64,000 nt of DNA from Lotus japonicus (GCF_012489685.1 NC_080042.1:50706066-50770065), one strand, 5' to 3'. Counted from the stretch's first letter, positions 23,722-35,726 are shown. Numbers and translations: made by a program. The notes: a model not told the origin generated them from the sequence alone.

Positions 23722-24487
23722 CAGGAATTATTGATTTCTTAGGTACCCAGATTTTCTTGGGTCCTATAGGGTTAGTTGCACGCTTGGGAGGAATCTTCTT
23801 CTCATAGAAGATTTTCTTTCCTTCCCTTTCTATTGAACAGTTCACAACAAATTTAGATTCACTATCAATAGAAGAAGTAAACGATATATCAGACATAGTT
23901 TCATTAGACGGTTCACTGCTGTCAAAACCCAGACCACTTTTATCATATAAGTCTCTACTGTTTCCACATAGTTTAACTAAGTTGTCATGCCCTATTGTGA
24001 AAGTAGATAAATCATCAATCAAAACTTTGATTCTTTTCTTTAAAGCAGATACTTCCATTGTGGAGTCTTGTTTCTTTAAAAACTCATTTTCATGAATAAT
24101 GGAATCTTTTTCTTTTAAAACTTTCTCATGTTCTTTTTGCAACTTGGAAAACTGTTTCTTCAGGTTCTTGTATTTTTCAGATAAAGTGTAAGAATGTTGA
24201 AGCAGTTCATTAAACTCTTCTTCAAGATTTTCAGATCTACCTCATCATCTTCATCATCATCTGATCCATCTACTGAAGCCATGAGAGCGAATAGAGATTC
24301 TTCATCTTCTTCTTCCTCGTCATCTTCAGAGTTGTTTTCAGAATCATCCCAGCCAGTTACTAGAGCTTTCTTCTTCTTGTAGAATGGTTTCCTGACAGGC
24401 TTTTTAGCTAGTCTAGGACAGTCTGGTTTGATGTGACCTGGCTTTTTGCATTCGAAAACATGTAATGTTGCTTTTGTCTGCAGTTGA
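23612..24487 (-). pseudogene. Gag of N, left copy (cut by gap, one-base frame break)
   Basis: Same sequence as the right copy from the zinc knuckle region to the stop, but a T is missing near 24236 (AGATCTACC against AGATCTTACC) and an A is added near 24451, splitting the frame. The N-terminal two thirds are lost in the N run. These one-base differences sit close to the gap and look like sequencing errors at a contig end. Confidence 0.8.
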
Positions 24488-24587
24488 NNNNNNNNNNNNN
24501 NNNNNNNNNNNNNNNNNNNNNNNNNNNNNNNNNNNNNNNNNNNNNNNNNNNNNNNNNNNNNNNNNNNNNNNNNNNNNNNNNNNNNNN
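24488..24587. other. Assembly gap (100 N)
   Basis: Exactly 100 N, a conventional gap of unknown size. The frames with X residues across it are artefacts. Confidence 0.99.
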
Positions 24588-25698
24588 CAATACAAGTATT
24601 TAGACAGGACTTCTCCAAGTATTATCACGGACTTCTCCAAGTATTGTACAGGACTCCTCCTAGTATTATCACGGACTTCTCCAAGTATTGTACAGGACTC
24701 CTCCTACAATCAACAAGATGTTTGGCTCTACAAGAAATCTCTTCTCAAAAGAGTTGGTGTAGACAATTTATGGCACTGGAACTCTCAAGTGTTTTGGGGT
24801 TCTGAAAGGACGTTGGAACACACAAGAGTTCAGAATCTAAGAGAGAAGTAAGAGAAAGAGTTTGACTCTTTTAAGGTTTGGTATTCTCTCTTGATTTAGC
24901 AGAGGTATGAGATCGGATTTGACTCTTAGGAAATCTGCTGTAAGCTATTAATGCTTTGAAGAATGTTTTGATTAACTGCTCTGAGTTCTTTCTTTTCTTG
25001 CAATAAATTTTTCTCTTCTTATTTTCTTCAATCTTCAGATATGTCCTTTATATATGATCTTGCTAGTTGTGTAGCCGTTGAGACACAAAATCTGGCCGTT
25101 GTTTGTAGCCGTTGTGAGTGTCATCTAACCATTGATTCAAATCTCCGGTTGGTAGCTTCATTAAATGCATGCTGCTGTTCAAAGCTATCCTTTAGCCAAA
25201 AAGGTGTACTTTGTCAGCTAGTAGGTGGTGATAGCTTTGGGCTACTTTGCAGAAGAGAGACATTTTGGAAAAGTGATGTTGACGTGTTGTCCTTTTTCCT
25301 CTTCATTGGTCATCGAGACTTCTCTCTTCAAAAGTAAATCAGTTTGCACGTGACCAGATTAGTTTCCTTCTGACTAAAAGCATGGGGCAAATAGTTGAGA
25401 TACAATTTTGACTTTCCCGCTCAAAGGCATCTTCTGAAATTCTGAGGTATGACGTGGCATGAAACGATACAGAATAAGTGTCTTCCTTGTTTACTGGACG
25501 ATGCGGTCATATCTTGCGTAAACTTCTTTTTCCTTATAAGGCTTAGACATATTCGTTGAAGCATGCGACCTTATAATATATATTTCCTGAAAAATGTCAT
25601 TAACATCTGGAATTAGATTTTAGTAGAGAAAAGTATTTATAAAAATTGTTAGGATCAAAATAAGATTGAAACACGTTGTAACACGTTTGAACTTAACA
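24588..25698 (-). repeat. N LTR, middle (first ~268 bp missing)
   Basis: It starts at the position matching 16201 of the left LTR and ends GAACTTAACA. Several one-base homopolymer differences from both outer LTRs cluster here. Confidence 0.9.
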
Positions 25699-26104
25699 AT
25701 CTCCCCCTTTTTGATAATGACAATTTTTATTGAAAAGGATAATGATCAGGAGTAAAAAGAATTTATGCTCCCCCTAAATTGGGTAAGATAAATGTTAAAA
25801 AAAACTTATTCAAAACATATTACTCCCCCTGAGTTGTATAAATCTTTGGTGTTAGGTTAAGGAAACAACCTTGAACTTGATCTTAACTTTTCTATAATTC
25901 CTAATTCCTATTTTCTCCCCCTTTGGCATTATTAAAAAGAAAGGGAAAAGAATGTAGTAGAGAGGTATAATATGCATAGTAAACATGGCAAACGTTAGTT
26001 ATAAAACGATAAGCATGATGGAACGATAAAATATGCATAATCAGTGAACAATTGTCTGAAAACATAAAAGTAAATGCGAATTGTTCAGGATAGAGAGTTG
26101 GCCA

Positions 26105-28486
26105 TTAGCCAAAGCGTGTCAGCAGCTGATCGATTTTCTGAGCAAGAGTCATGAACTGCTGGTTGATATGGTCACGGTGGTCTTCAAAGTCTTCTCTGGT
26201 GACAAATTGAGTCGCCAAGACTTGAGCACTTGAGCTTCCACCTTCAGTCTTGAAATCAGCTTGAAGTCCCTCAGATTCATCTTCTTCTTTTCCATCAGCA
26301 GAACTGTTCAGTTGTGACTCTGTATCATCTGCTTCTTCAAGCATCTTCTCCTTTCCTTTGTCAGTGTTGGCTTTCTCAGAATGAGAAACAACTTCAGGAA
26401 TGTGAGTGGGTAGGAGTACAAACACCCAAGTTCCAAATTTCAATGAGAGCGCGGAGGTCCGATTCATGAGAGAATATGGCAGAGTACCAACATATCCCTC
26501 AGAGACACTCAATTTCCAGAACTCTGGATCAGGAACTTTGCAAGCGTGAAGTTGGAACAAGTAGTTGTCACCCTCTTGTCGTTTCCATGTGGCGGTGAGC
26601 TGATTGCTTGAAGACTTGTCAATCTTTCTTGCTAGAAGGTTCAGGTAGCTTTTGAACGATCCCTTGGTAGTCCTCAAGGTGCGTCTGCGTTGGATAGCAG
26701 AGGACACTTGCGTCTGAAGGCGCCTCTTTCTTGCTTGAGAGAAATAGAGAACAGTACCGGATCTGCTTGCCTTCTTAGTGCTTGCTTCCGTGAACGGTTT
26801 GAGAGTAGAAGTCATATGCTCATCAGCAATCAATGACTTAGGCAAAGATTGAACAAGTTGGAATGCAGAGGCATTCTCTTGTGCAACGACAGTTTCGTCA
26901 GTGATGAAAGCAGTGTTCATGGTAGAGTTTGGTTGAGATGTGAGTGGTTCATTTGTTGTTTCAGTCAAGGGTTCATTGAGGTTTGTGTTTGGTGGGAGTT
27001 TTGGCAATGGTTCAGTGTGGTGTTGTGAATGTGTTGGAGAAGAGTGTGGTGTTTGAGTATTGTCAACAAACAGTGAATCCAGAAATTCTTTGTTGGACAT
27101 TTCAGAAGGAATTTCTTGATAAGGTAAGAGAGAGTTTGCTAACCTTGTGTGAAGGACAATGTCCTCATCAAAGAAGGGCTCCTCAGGTTCAGCAGAGAGA
27201 ATCTTCCTTTTCTGATATGCAGGTTGTGGTTCAATAGTAACTGGAGATTCTTCAAATTGCTTCCTCAATCTCTTTAGCTTTTTGGGTTCAGCCTTCTTGA
27301 CAGGCGGAGAACCTTTTCCTGATCTAGTTCTTGAAGCGATGGGGTTGGATTGAGACTGCAATGGTTCACCACTCTTCACAATCTTGATTCGAACAGACTG
27401 TTCTTCCTCGTCCTCAGGGAACGGTGCGATGCGGAGAGATGCAGGAACAGTTCTCTTGGACGGTTCCTTCTTTGACACATCGGACAGTTCTGTCAGATTT
27501 TTCTTCCTTGTCTGGACAGTCTGTTCATCAGATACCTTTTCTTTTCCTCTGGTGTTTTTCCTTGTTCTGGGCAAGAATTCTTCAGGAACTTCAGAGGCAT
27601 CAAAGGGAATGTTCATTTTGCTCACATCTCCCAGTCTGATCGGTGAAGGAAAGATCACATCTTCATTCAAGCGATCCTCTGATTCCAGAAACTCTTTGAT
27701 AATACCTTTCTTTTCGAAAATGACGGTCAGCAGCGAGCCAAAAGGAAGGTATCCTTGGCTTTTCTCCAGATAGTTGATCAAGTAGTTCCACATCAAGTGT
27801 GCAGGGTTAATTTTCACTCTTTTCAAGATCTTGTACAATGCGTACCTTGCGTGCGCATTTACATAATTTCTTGCACCATCCTTTGGTAAGACAACCTTGC
27901 TAATCACAGCATTGTTGAACTTTACATCATCAATGAGATTGCCCACTTCCACAGTCAGTGGTTCCTCTTGGTTCTTCCAAATGCACTTCCAGTCATCAAC
28001 TTTCGCAAACCAATTTGGGGAATATTTTTCACCAACTTCCAACTTCACATTCAGTGCTTCAGCCATGTCGTTGAGAGTCACTGAGATGATCTTGTCATTT
28101 ACTTTGGACTTAATGACTTGTCTGTGATTTATCACAACGGCACAGTCATAAAATTCCTTTACCAAAGGCACATACACTTCGCGCTGAGCCATGGTGTACA
28201 CCGTCTCCCAGTCCTGATGAAGTAAGTCTGCAAGCCTAGCCATCTTCACGAAGGCAAACACCTTCAGATCAAAGTACCTTGGGGACACAAGAGAGTTGTC
28301 ACCCAGTTTCTCAGTTTTCACGGCTCCAACCTCCTTGAGTTGAACAGAGCGTTGGCGGTTGATCCTCTCTGATCTCCTCTGGATGATCTCCATTTCTTCA
28401 GCAGAGTAAGGTGTTTTACCACCTTTCTTGGATGGGGCCTTAGATTTGGAAGGGGCTTTGGAAGAGGTAGCAAGAACTCCGGCCAT
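26105..28486 (-). CDS. Envelope-like ORF of N, right copy
   Basis: 793 codons, translation identical to 17716-20097; see that entry for domains. Identity over the whole ORF argues that both are the same locus assembled twice, or a very recent tandem duplication. Confidence 0.85.
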   Translation of the reverse strand: MAGVLATSSKAPSKSKAPSKKGGKTPYSAEEMEIIQRRSERINRQRSVQLKEVGAVKTEKLGDNSLVSPRYFDLKVFAFVKMARLADLLHQDWETVYTMAQREVYVPLVKEFYDCAVVINHRQVIKSKVNDKIISVTLNDMAEALNVKLEVGEKYSPNWFAKVDDWKCIWKNQEEPLTVEVGNLIDDVKFNNAVISKVVLPKDGARNYVNAHARYALYKILKRVKINPAHLMWNYLINYLEKSQGYLPFGSLLTVIFEKKGIIKEFLESEDRLNEDVIFPSPIRLGDVSKMNIPFDASEVPEEFLPRTRKNTRGKEKVSDEQTVQTRKKNLTELSDVSKKEPSKRTVPASLRIAPFPEDEEEQSVRIKIVKSGEPLQSQSNPIASRTRSGKGSPPVKKAEPKKLKRLRKQFEESPVTIEPQPAYQKRKILSAEPEEPFFDEDIVLHTRLANSLLPYQEIPSEMSNKEFLDSLFVDNTQTPHSSPTHSQHHTEPLPKLPPNTNLNEPLTETTNEPLTSQPNSTMNTAFITDETVVAQENASAFQLVQSLPKSLIADEHMTSTLKPFTEASTKKASRSGTVLYFSQARKRRLQTQVSSAIQRRRTLRTTKGSFKSYLNLLARKIDKSSSNQLTATWKRQEGDNYLFQLHACKVPDPEFWKLSVSEGYVGTLPYSLMNRTSALSLKFGTWVFVLLPTHIPEVVSHSEKANTDKGKEKMLEEADDTESQLNSSADGKEEDESEGLQADFKTEGGSSSAQVLATQFVTREDFEDHRDHINQQFMTLAQKIDQLLTRFG

Positions 28487-28978
28487 TTGGGAATGAGAGG
28501 AAGTTTCAGAGGAGGCTTAGGGTTTCTTTACTTGGAAGAGAGAGAGAGTAAGTATCAAATGAAGTGAGGTGAAAGAGAGAGAAGGAAATCTTTTGGATAT
28601 ATTTGATTTGGAATAAGGAATGGCAGTTTTGGGTGGTGTGCAGATGGCGGTTTTCTTTTCATGAGAGAGAAACTATTAAACAATTGAGCAGTTGAGACCA
28701 CGCGCGTTAAAAGTAAGAGAGATAACTGCTTCGCATTTAATGTGATGGGACCTTTCAAAGTTCACTGTTGTAGCACGTGCAAGGGTAATGATGCATTGAA
28801 CTAAACAATGTCTTTGCCAGCTGTTAACCAAACGATATAGATTTCCTGAGAGCAACTTCATTGAACAGAGAGTTGTTGAACGATTTGATCTACTGGTTGA
28901 ACAGTGAGGAGACAGAATAGTGCGGATGTTCTTCGAAGAACGAAACCTGCAAAATAGAAACATTTGTTTCCATACCTT

Positions 28979-31693
28979 TTATTGAGCAGAGTGCATATTT
29001 ATCCTTGTTCTTAGATCTGAGAATCTGCCTTCTAAAAGAGGTTTCGTGAGTATATCAGCAAGTTGATCTTCTGTGTGTATATGAGATATATCAATGTTTC
29101 CCTTTGCCACAAGGTCTCTAATGAAATGATGTTTGATCTCAATGTGCTTTGTTCTTGAATGCTGAACTGGATTCTTGGCAATATTGATGGCACTTGTGTT
29201 ATCACATAAAAGAGGTATCCTGTTTTCATGAATGTTGTAATCCTCAAGTTGATGCTTTATCCATAGGAGTTGTGTACAACAAGAACTTGCTGCCACATAT
29301 TCAGCTTCAGCAGTGGATAAGGAAATAGTGCTTTGACGTTTACTTGTCCAGGATACTAAACAGTTTCCCAGAAAGTGACATCCTCCACTAGTGCTTTTCC
29401 GTTCAACTCGATCACCAGCATAATCCGCATCACAAAATCCTTTCAACCTGAAATCTTCACCTTTCTCATATAATAGACCAAGATTAGCAGTACCAATTAA
29501 ATATCTAAAGATTCGCTTAACAGCACTAAGATGAGATTGCTGTGGGTTTACCTGAAACCTTGCACATAGACAAACACTAAACATTATGTCTGGTCTGCTG
29601 GACGTTAAATAAAGAAGTGAACCAATCATCCCTCTGTACGATGTTGGGTCAACTGGTGAGCTTTCATCACTTTTGTCCAGAACAGTGTTGGGATACATAG
29701 GAGTACTCATCTCATTTGACTTGTGCATGTTGTATTTCTTGAGCATATCCTTTATGTACTTGGACTGATGTATGAAGATCTTGTCTTTCTCTTGCTTGAT
29801 TTGAAGTCCCAGAAAGAATTTCAGTTCTCCCATCATACTCATTTCAAATTCACTTTGCATGAGGGTAGAAAATTCTTTACACAGTTTATCGCTAGTTGCA
29901 CCGAAGATGATATCATCAACATACAATTGTACAAGGATGTAGTCGTCCTTCAATTGCTTCCTGAAGAGGATGTTGTCAATCTTTCCTCTTGAAAAACCAT
30001 TCATCATGAGAAAGTTGCTTAGACGATCATACCAAGCCCTTGGGGCTTGTTTTAAACCGTACAGAGCTTTCTTCAACCTGTACACGTAGTCTGGAGTGGA
30101 TGGTTCTTCAAAGCCTGGAGGTTGCTTCACATAGACTTCCTCTTCAATTACTCCGTTCAGAAAGGCGCTTTTGACATCCATTTGATATAGCTTGATGGAA
30201 TGTTGACATGCAAAAGCTAGGAGTATCCTTATTGCTTCAATTCTTGCAACTGGTGCGAACGTTTCAGTGTAGTCAATTCCTTCTTGTTGGTTGTAACCTT
30301 GTGCTACTAGTCTCGCTTTGTTTCTAGTGACTTTCCCGTTTTCATCCATCTTGTTTCTGAAGACCCATTTAGTACCAATGATAGATTTTCCAGTTGGTCT
30401 TGGAACTAGGGTCCATACTTGACTTCTTTCAAATTGATTTAGTTCTTCTTGCATAGCCAGAATCCATCCTTCATCTTGTAGAGCCTCTTCAACGTTCTTT
30501 GGTTCAATCTCTGAGATGAATGCGCTGTTTGATTCTTCTCTGAATGCTGATCTGGTCTTTACTCTTTCTGATACACTTCCGATGATTTGCTCTGGTGGAT
30601 GATCACTTCTGTACTTCCACTCCTTTGGAAGTGAGATTCCGCTTGAAGTCATGACTTGGTCAGACTGTTCAGGAATAGTACCAAGAGGTGACGGAGATTG
30701 ATCTTCATGAACTGATTCTGATGGTTGAGCTCTTGTTGTGTCGTCATCTGCTTCATCATGATCTGATAGGTCTAGATTGAGAAAATCTCTTTCTAAACGG
30801 TCAACGGCCTTGATTGAACTATCATCGAACTTGACATTGATAGATTCTTCAACAACTTTTGTTCTTGAGTTGTAAACTCTATAGGCTTTGGAGTGAGAAG
30901 AATATCCAAGGAGAATTCCTTGATCAGACTTATTGTCAAATTTTCCGATGTTGTCCTTGGTGTTGAGAATGTAACACTTGCATCCAAATGGATGAAAGTA
31001 CGATACAGTTGGCTTTCTATCTTTCCATAGTTCATATGGAGTCTTTTTCAACATGGGTCGCATAGATATTCTATTCTGAATGTAGCATGCAGTTTCAATA
31101 GCTTCAGCCCAGAAATACTTTGGTAGGGAAGTTTCACTGAGCATTGTCCTTGCCATTTCTTGAAGTGATCTGTTCTTCCGTTCAGCTACACCGTTTTGCT
31201 GTGGTGTCCTTGGAGCTGAGAACTGATGGCTGATACCTTCTTGTGCACAGAATTTTTCAAAATCTTCATTCACAAACTCTCCTCCTCTGTCACTGCGAAT
31301 GGCTGTGATGCAGTAGCCCTTTTCATTTTGAACTCTTTTGCTGAAGATCTTGAATGCTTGGAATGTTTCATCCTTGCTTCTTAGGAAGTAGACCCAACAG
31401 AATCTTGTGTAGTCATCGATAATGACAAAACAAAATCTTTTTCCAGAAACACTAGCTACCCTAGTGGGACCAAACAAATCCATATGTAAAAGGTCCAGAG
31501 GTTTGCTAGTACTGACAAAGTTTTTAGCACGACAGGAGGTACGATGCTGTTTGCTTTGAGTACATGCAGAACATGTAGCATCAGATTTAATAGATAGTTT
31601 TGGCAAACCACGTACTAAGTCATTACTTATGATTTTAGTAATGGTCCTTAAGGATGCATGCCCTAGCTTCCTATGCCAAAGCCATGTATTATC
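28979..31693 (-). CDS. Integrase-RT-RNase H of N, right copy
   Basis: Identical translation to 20590-23304, including all catalytic residues and the intact YVDD. This copy belongs to the complete element with a full 5' LTR and gag, so it is the one to use for the element model. Confidence 0.92.
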   Translation of the reverse strand, partial: DNTWLWHRKLGHASLRTITKIISNDLVRGLPKLSIKSDATCSACTQSKQHRTSCRAKNFVSTSKPLDLLHMDLFGPTRVASVSGKRFCFVIIDDYTRFCWVYFLRSKDETFQAFKIFSKRVQNEKGYCITAIRSDRGGEFVNEDFEKFCAQEGISHQFSAPRTPQQNGVAERKNRSLQEMARTMLSETSLPKYFWAEAIETACYIQNRISMRPMLKKTPYELWKDRKPTVSYFHPFGCKCYILNTKDNIGKFDNKSDQGILLGYSSHSKAYRVYNSRTKVVEESINVKFDDSSIKAVDRLERDFLNLDLSDHDEADDDTTRAQPSESVHEDQSPSPLGTIPEQSDQVMTSSGISLPKEWKYRSDHPPEQIIGSVSERVKTRSAFREESNSAFISEIEPKNVEEALQDEGWILAMQEELNQFERSQVWTLVPRPTGKSIIGTKWVFRNKMDENGKVTRNKARLVAQGYNQQEGIDYTETFAPVARIEAIRILLAFACQHSIKLYQMDVKSAFLNGVIEEEVYVKQPPGFEEPSTPDYVYRLKKALYGLKQAPRAWYDRLSNFLMMNGFSRGKIDNILFRKQLKDDYILVQLYVDDIIFGATSDKLCKEFSTLMQSEFEMSMMGELKFFLGLQIKQEKDKIFIHQSKYIKDMLKKYNMHKSNEMSTPMYPNTVLDKSDESSPVDPTSYRGMIGSLLYLTSSRPDIMFSVCLCARFQVNPQQSHLSAVKRIFRYLIGTANLGLLYEKGEDFRLKGFCDADYAGDRVERKSTSGGCHFLGNCLVSWTSKRQSTISLSTAEAEYVAASSCCTQLLWIKHQLEDYNIHENRIPLLCDNTSAINIAKNPVQHSRTKHIEIKHHFIRDLVAKGNIDISHIHTEDQLADILTKPLLEGRFSDLRTRINMHSAQ

Positions 31694-32110
31694 CTATGAT
31701 GATACTAGACAAGTTACATTTTGATTTGCTAGGTTTTCCAAGTTCGTCTTATATAGATTCCCTTGTCTCTGAGCTTCAAAGATGATTTTGTCATCGGAAT
31801 CAGTAACACTACACTTCACTTTATTAAAGGAAACAGTGAACCTACTATCACATAATTGACTTATGCTAAGTAGATTATGTTTTAACCCTTCAACTAATAA
31901 GACATTATTAATTACTGGAAGAGGTTCCTTACCAACAGTACCTTCTCCAACAATGAATCCTTTTTGATTTCCACCAAAGGTTACAAATCCACCATCAGAT
32001 CTAACTTGAATCTTGGGGAACATAGACTTTTCTCCCGTCATATGACGCGAGCATCCACTGTCCAGGTACCATTGTTGGCGTTTCCTTCGTTCTATTAAGT
32101 AAATCTGCAA
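31694..32110 (-). CDS. Protease of N, right copy
   Basis: Identical to 23305-23721. The frame is open upstream to about 32121, where a TAA closes it, so the shift from gag must occur within about 120 nt (32001-32121). The TAG at 31694-31696 separates it from integrase. Confidence 0.85.
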   Translation of the reverse strand: MQIYLIERRKRQQWYLDSGCSRHMTGEKSMFPKIQVRSDGGFVTFGGNQKGFIVGEGTVGKEPLPVINNVLLVEGLKHNLLSISQLCDSRFTVSFNKVKCSVTDSDDKIIFEAQRQGNLYKTNLENLANQNVTCLVSS

Positions 32111-33764
32111 CAGGAATTATTGATTTCTTAGGTACCCAGATTTTCTTGGGTCCTATAGGGTTAGTTGCACGCTTGGGAGGAATCTTCTTCTCATAGAAGA
32201 TTTTCTTTCCTTCCCTTTCTATTGAACAGTTCACAACAAATTTAGATTCACTATCAATAGAAGAAGTAAACGATATATCAGACATAGTTTCATTAGACGG
32301 TTCACTGCTGTCAAAACCCAGACCACTTTTATCATATAAGTCTCTACTGTTTCCACATAGTTTAACTAAGTTGTCATGCCCTATTGTGAAAGTAGATAAA
32401 TCATCAATCAAAACTTTGATTCTTTTCTTTAAAGCAGATACTTCCATTGTGGAGTCTTGTTTCTTTAAAAACTCATTTTCATGAATAATGGAATCTTTTT
32501 CTTTTAAAACTTTCTCATGTTCTTTTTGCAACTTGGAAAACTGTTTCTTCAGGTTCTTGTATTTTTCAGATAAAGTGTAAGAATGTTGAAGCAGTTCATT
32601 AAACTCTTCTTCAAGATTTTCAGATCTTACCTCATCATCTTCATCATCATCTGATCCATCTACTGAAGCCATGAGAGCGAATAGAGATTCTTCATCTTCT
32701 TCTTCCTCGTCATCTTCAGAGTTGTTTTCAGAATCATCCCAGCCAGTTACTAGAGCTTTCTTCTTCTTGTAGAATGGTTTCCTGACAGGCTTTTTAGCTA
32801 GTCTAGGACAGTCTGGTTTGATGTGACCTGGCTTTTTGCATTCGAAACATGTAATGTTGCTTTTGTCTGCAGTTGAGGTGCTTTCACCTTTGTGTGGAAA
32901 GGATTTCTTTTTCTGACTTGCTTCTCTTTTGTTGTCCTTCTTCAGGCCTTTTCCTCTTTGTTGTTTGATCCACATCTTTTTGAACTTTCTGTTGAACAGT
33001 GCTTGCTCATCATCGGACAGTTCTTCTGAGGAATCTTCTTCATCAGACATTTCTGTCGTCTGACTGTTTTTGGAGATGTTAGCTTTGAAGGCGATGCTTT
33101 TCTGCTTCTTTAGGCTTTCATCTTGAGAAAGTTCAATCTCATGAACCTTCAGAGATCCCAGGAGATCTTCAAGTTTTAGTGTGCTAAGATCTCTTGCTTC
33201 TTGGATAGCAGTAACTTTGGGTCTCCATCTTTTAGGAAGGCACCTCAGTATTTTTGTGATTTGATCAATGTGTGCGTATGTGCGATCGAGATTTCGAAGA
33301 CCATTGATAATGGTTTGAAATCTTGCGAACATTTCATCAATGGTTTCATTTTCCTTCATTTTGAAGGTTTCATATTCAGCCACTAGTAAACTTACTTTGG
33401 CTTGACGAACATTTGTTGTACCTTCATAGGCAAGCCCTAGAGCTTCCCATACTTCTTTGGCAGTTGCGAGTCCATCAACTTTGTCCAACTGAGCTTTGCT
33501 TAAGGCACATAAGAGAAATAGTTTTGCCTTTGAATTGAGTTGATAGTCTTTGCGTTGAGCTTCTGTCAGCTGATCTTTCTTGATGGGTTCACCAGCGTCA
33601 TCTTTATAGACGATGTTGCCATTTTCAATGATATCCCACAACTTGTAGCTTGAGGATTCTATGAAAAGTTGCATGTGCGTCTTCCAGTAGGGATATTCGG
33701 TTCCATCAAAGAAAGGAGGCTTGTTGGTGGATGAGCCCGTAGCGATAGCTTGATCTTCTGCCAT
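32001..33764 (-). CDS. Gag of N
   Basis: 587 codons, ATG at 33764, about 60 bp after the 5' LTR. The N-terminus has FFDGTEYPYWKTHMQLFI (DUF4219-like) followed by the UBN2 gag domain (KAKLFLLCALSKAQLDKV, YETFKMKENETIDEMFARFQ). Then come an acidic segment, a zinc knuckle CFECKKPGHIKPDC (about residue 300), a Glu/Asp run and a coiled-coil-like region. The C-terminal GPKKIWVPKKSIIPVADLL..PGQWMLASYDGRK overlaps the protease. It forms the particle and binds element RNA. The frame is intact, so the element could be competent apart from the TAG in pol. Confidence 0.93.
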   Translation of the reverse strand: MAEDQAIATGSSTNKPPFFDGTEYPYWKTHMQLFIESSSYKLWDIIENGNIVYKDDAGEPIKKDQLTEAQRKDYQLNSKAKLFLLCALSKAQLDKVDGLATAKEVWEALGLAYEGTTNVRQAKVSLLVAEYETFKMKENETIDEMFARFQTIINGLRNLDRTYAHIDQITKILRCLPKRWRPKVTAIQEARDLSTLKLEDLLGSLKVHEIELSQDESLKKQKSIAFKANISKNSQTTEMSDEEDSSEELSDDEQALFNRKFKKMWIKQQRGKGLKKDNKREASQKKKSFPHKGESTSTADKSNITCFECKKPGHIKPDCPRLAKKPVRKPFYKKKKALVTGWDDSENNSEDDEEEEDEESLFALMASVDGSDDDEDDEVRSENLEEEFNELLQHSYTLSEKYKNLKKQFSKLQKEHEKVLKEKDSIIHENEFLKKQDSTMEVSALKKRIKVLIDDLSTFTIGHDNLVKLCGNSRDLYDKSGLGFDSSEPSNETMSDISFTSSIDSESKFVVNCSIEREGKKIFYEKKIPPKRATNPIGPKKIWVPKKSIIPVADLLNRTKETPTMVPGQWMLASYDGRKVYVPQDSS

Positions 33765-33809
33765 GGATCTTTACTCTACACCTGTTAAGATGTTAGTTCT
33801 AGAGCCTAA

Positions 33810-33821
33810 GCTCTGATGCCA
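33810..33821 (-). other. N primer binding site (Met-type)
   Basis: The minus strand reads TGGCATCAGAGC, two bases inside the 5' LTR boundary, matching initiator tRNA-Met except one base. Confidence 0.8.
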
Positions 33822-33823
33822 AT

Positions 33824-35206
33824 TGATATGTAAATAAGTAACACAAGAAAGGGGGGGGGGGGGTTTGAATTGTGTTCTTAAAAATTACTTGTTAAAACTT
33901 TAGTTTATGAAAAGAAGATAAGTTCTTAAGAAAATTGTTCTGGTGACTTTTCAAAAACTGTTTAGTGCAGCGGAAGTTAGTAAATAAAGCAGAACGATCA
34001 GCACACAGGAATTTATACTGGTTCACCCTAAACGATTGGGCTACGTCCAGTACTTGGCCACCACCAAGATTTTCACTAGCAAGTATCAAGGACTTCTCCA
34101 ATACAAGTATTAGACAGGACTTCTCCAAGTATTATCACGGACTTCTCCAAGTATTGTACAGGACTCCTCCTAGTATTATCACGGACTTCTCCAAGTATTG
34201 TACAGGACTCCTCCTACAATCAACAAGATTGTTTGGCTCTACAAGAAATCTCTTCTCAAAAGAGTTGGTGTAGACAATTTATGGCACTGGAACTCTCAAG
34301 TGTTTTGGGTTCTGAAAGGACGTTGGAACACACAAGAGTTCAGAATCTAAGAGAGAAGTAAGAGAAGAGGTTTGACTCTTTTAAGGTTTGGTATTCTCTC
34401 TTGATTTAGCAGAGGTATGAGATCGGATTTGACTCTTAGGAAATCTGCTGTAAGCTATTAATGCTTTGAAGAATGTTTTGATTAACTGCTCTGAGTTCTT
34501 TCTTTTCTTGCAATAAATTTTTCTCTTCTTATTTTCTTCAATCTTCAGATATGTCCTTTATATATGATCTTGCTAGTTGTGTAGCCGTTGAGACACAAAA
34601 TCTGGCCGTTGTTTGTAGCCGTTGTGAGTGTCATCTAACCATTGATTCAAATCTCCGGTTGGTAGCTTCATTAAATGCATGCTGCTGTTCAAAGCTATCC
34701 TTTAGCCAAAAAGGTGTACTTTGTCAGCTAGTAGGTGGTGATAGCTTTGGGCTACTTTGCAGAAGAGAGACATTTTGGAAAAGTGATGTTGACGTGTTGT
34801 CCTTTTTCCTCTTCATTGGTCATCGAGACTTCTCTCTTCAAAGTAAATCAGCTTGCACGTGACCAGATTAGTTTCCTTCTGACTAAAGCATGGGGCAAAT
34901 AGTTGAGATACAATTTTGACTTTCCCGCTCAAAGGCATCTTCTGAAATTCTGAGGTATGACGTGGCATGAAACGATACAGAATAAGTGTCTTCCTTGTTT
35001 ACTGGACGATGCGGTCATATCTTGCGTAAACTTCTTTTTCCTTATAAGGCTTAGACATATTCGTTGAAGCATGCGACCTTATAATATATATTTCCTGAAA
35101 AATGTCATTAACATCTGGAATTAGATTTTAGTAGAGAAAAGTATTTATAAAAATTGTTAGGATCAAAATAAGATTGAAACACGTTGTAACACGTTTGAAC
35201 TTAACA
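33824..35206 (-). repeat. N LTR, right (5' LTR)
   Basis: 1,383 bp. The G-run at 33851-33863 is longer than in the left LTR. A TATATAAA box on minus lies at 34557-34564. Confidence 0.95.
34557..34564 (-). promoter_or_regulatory. TATA box of N 5' LTR
   Basis: TATATAAA on the minus strand in the 5' LTR, a plausible promoter for the genomic RNA of N. Confidence 0.5.
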
Positions 35207-35724
35207 TAAATAGAGGCTGAAGATTGAAAGATGCTGTTGGAAGAATCTCACACGCGCAAGCTACATTCAAACTTTCTAAGCATTCTTTCATCTTGAATTC
35301 ATTGTGTTTACTATAAGCTTTTTAGAAGCAATCTCTTTGTAAACATTCTTTCTTAAACAGTTGTTTAGTTACCTTTAGGAGATCAAGGTTGATCGGATCC
35401 TAGAGAAGACTAAGAGAGTGAATCTTAGTGTGAGCTAAGTCAGTGTATTGTTAGTCACTTGTAGGTTTCAAGTGCAGTTGTAACAATTACCTGATTAGTG
35501 GATTGCCTTCATTCTAAGAAGGAAGAAATCACCTTAACGGGTGGACTGGACTAGCTTGAGTGATTCATCAAGTGAACCAGGATAAAATCCTTGTGGGCTT
35601 TTCTATCTCTTATCTTAAGCACTTTATTTGTTCTCGAAAGATTTGCTAAAATCTTTAAGGTGGAAGTTATATTCTGAAAATGTTATTCAAACCCCCCCCC
35701 TTTCTACCATTTTTCATACCTTCA
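35207..35724 (+). repeat. P 5' LTR, right piece
   Basis: It begins with the second TAAAT (35207-35211), then AGAGGCTGAAG, and ends CATACCTTCA. It carries a long C run near 35692. Confidence 0.9.
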
Positions 35725-35726
35725 AT

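Larger units (their letters stand above)
15933..35206 (-). mobile_element. Sirevirus N (young copia element, present twice around a gap), TSD TAAAT
   Basis: Outer TSD copies are 15928-15932 and 35207-35211. The order on plus is LTR, internal, [100 N], LTR, internal, LTR. The outer LTRs (1,377 and 1,383 bp) differ by eye only in a G-run (7 against 13) and one base (T/C near 34852), so insertion was recent. The internal order on the minus strand is gag, protease, integrase-RT-RNase H, envelope-like ORF, PPTs. The two internal copies have identical translations at a constant offset of 8,389 bp from env through protease. Confidence 0.9.

Noticed and set aside
24408..24640. Open frames containing X residues
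   Set aside because: They run through the 100-N gap and have no meaning.
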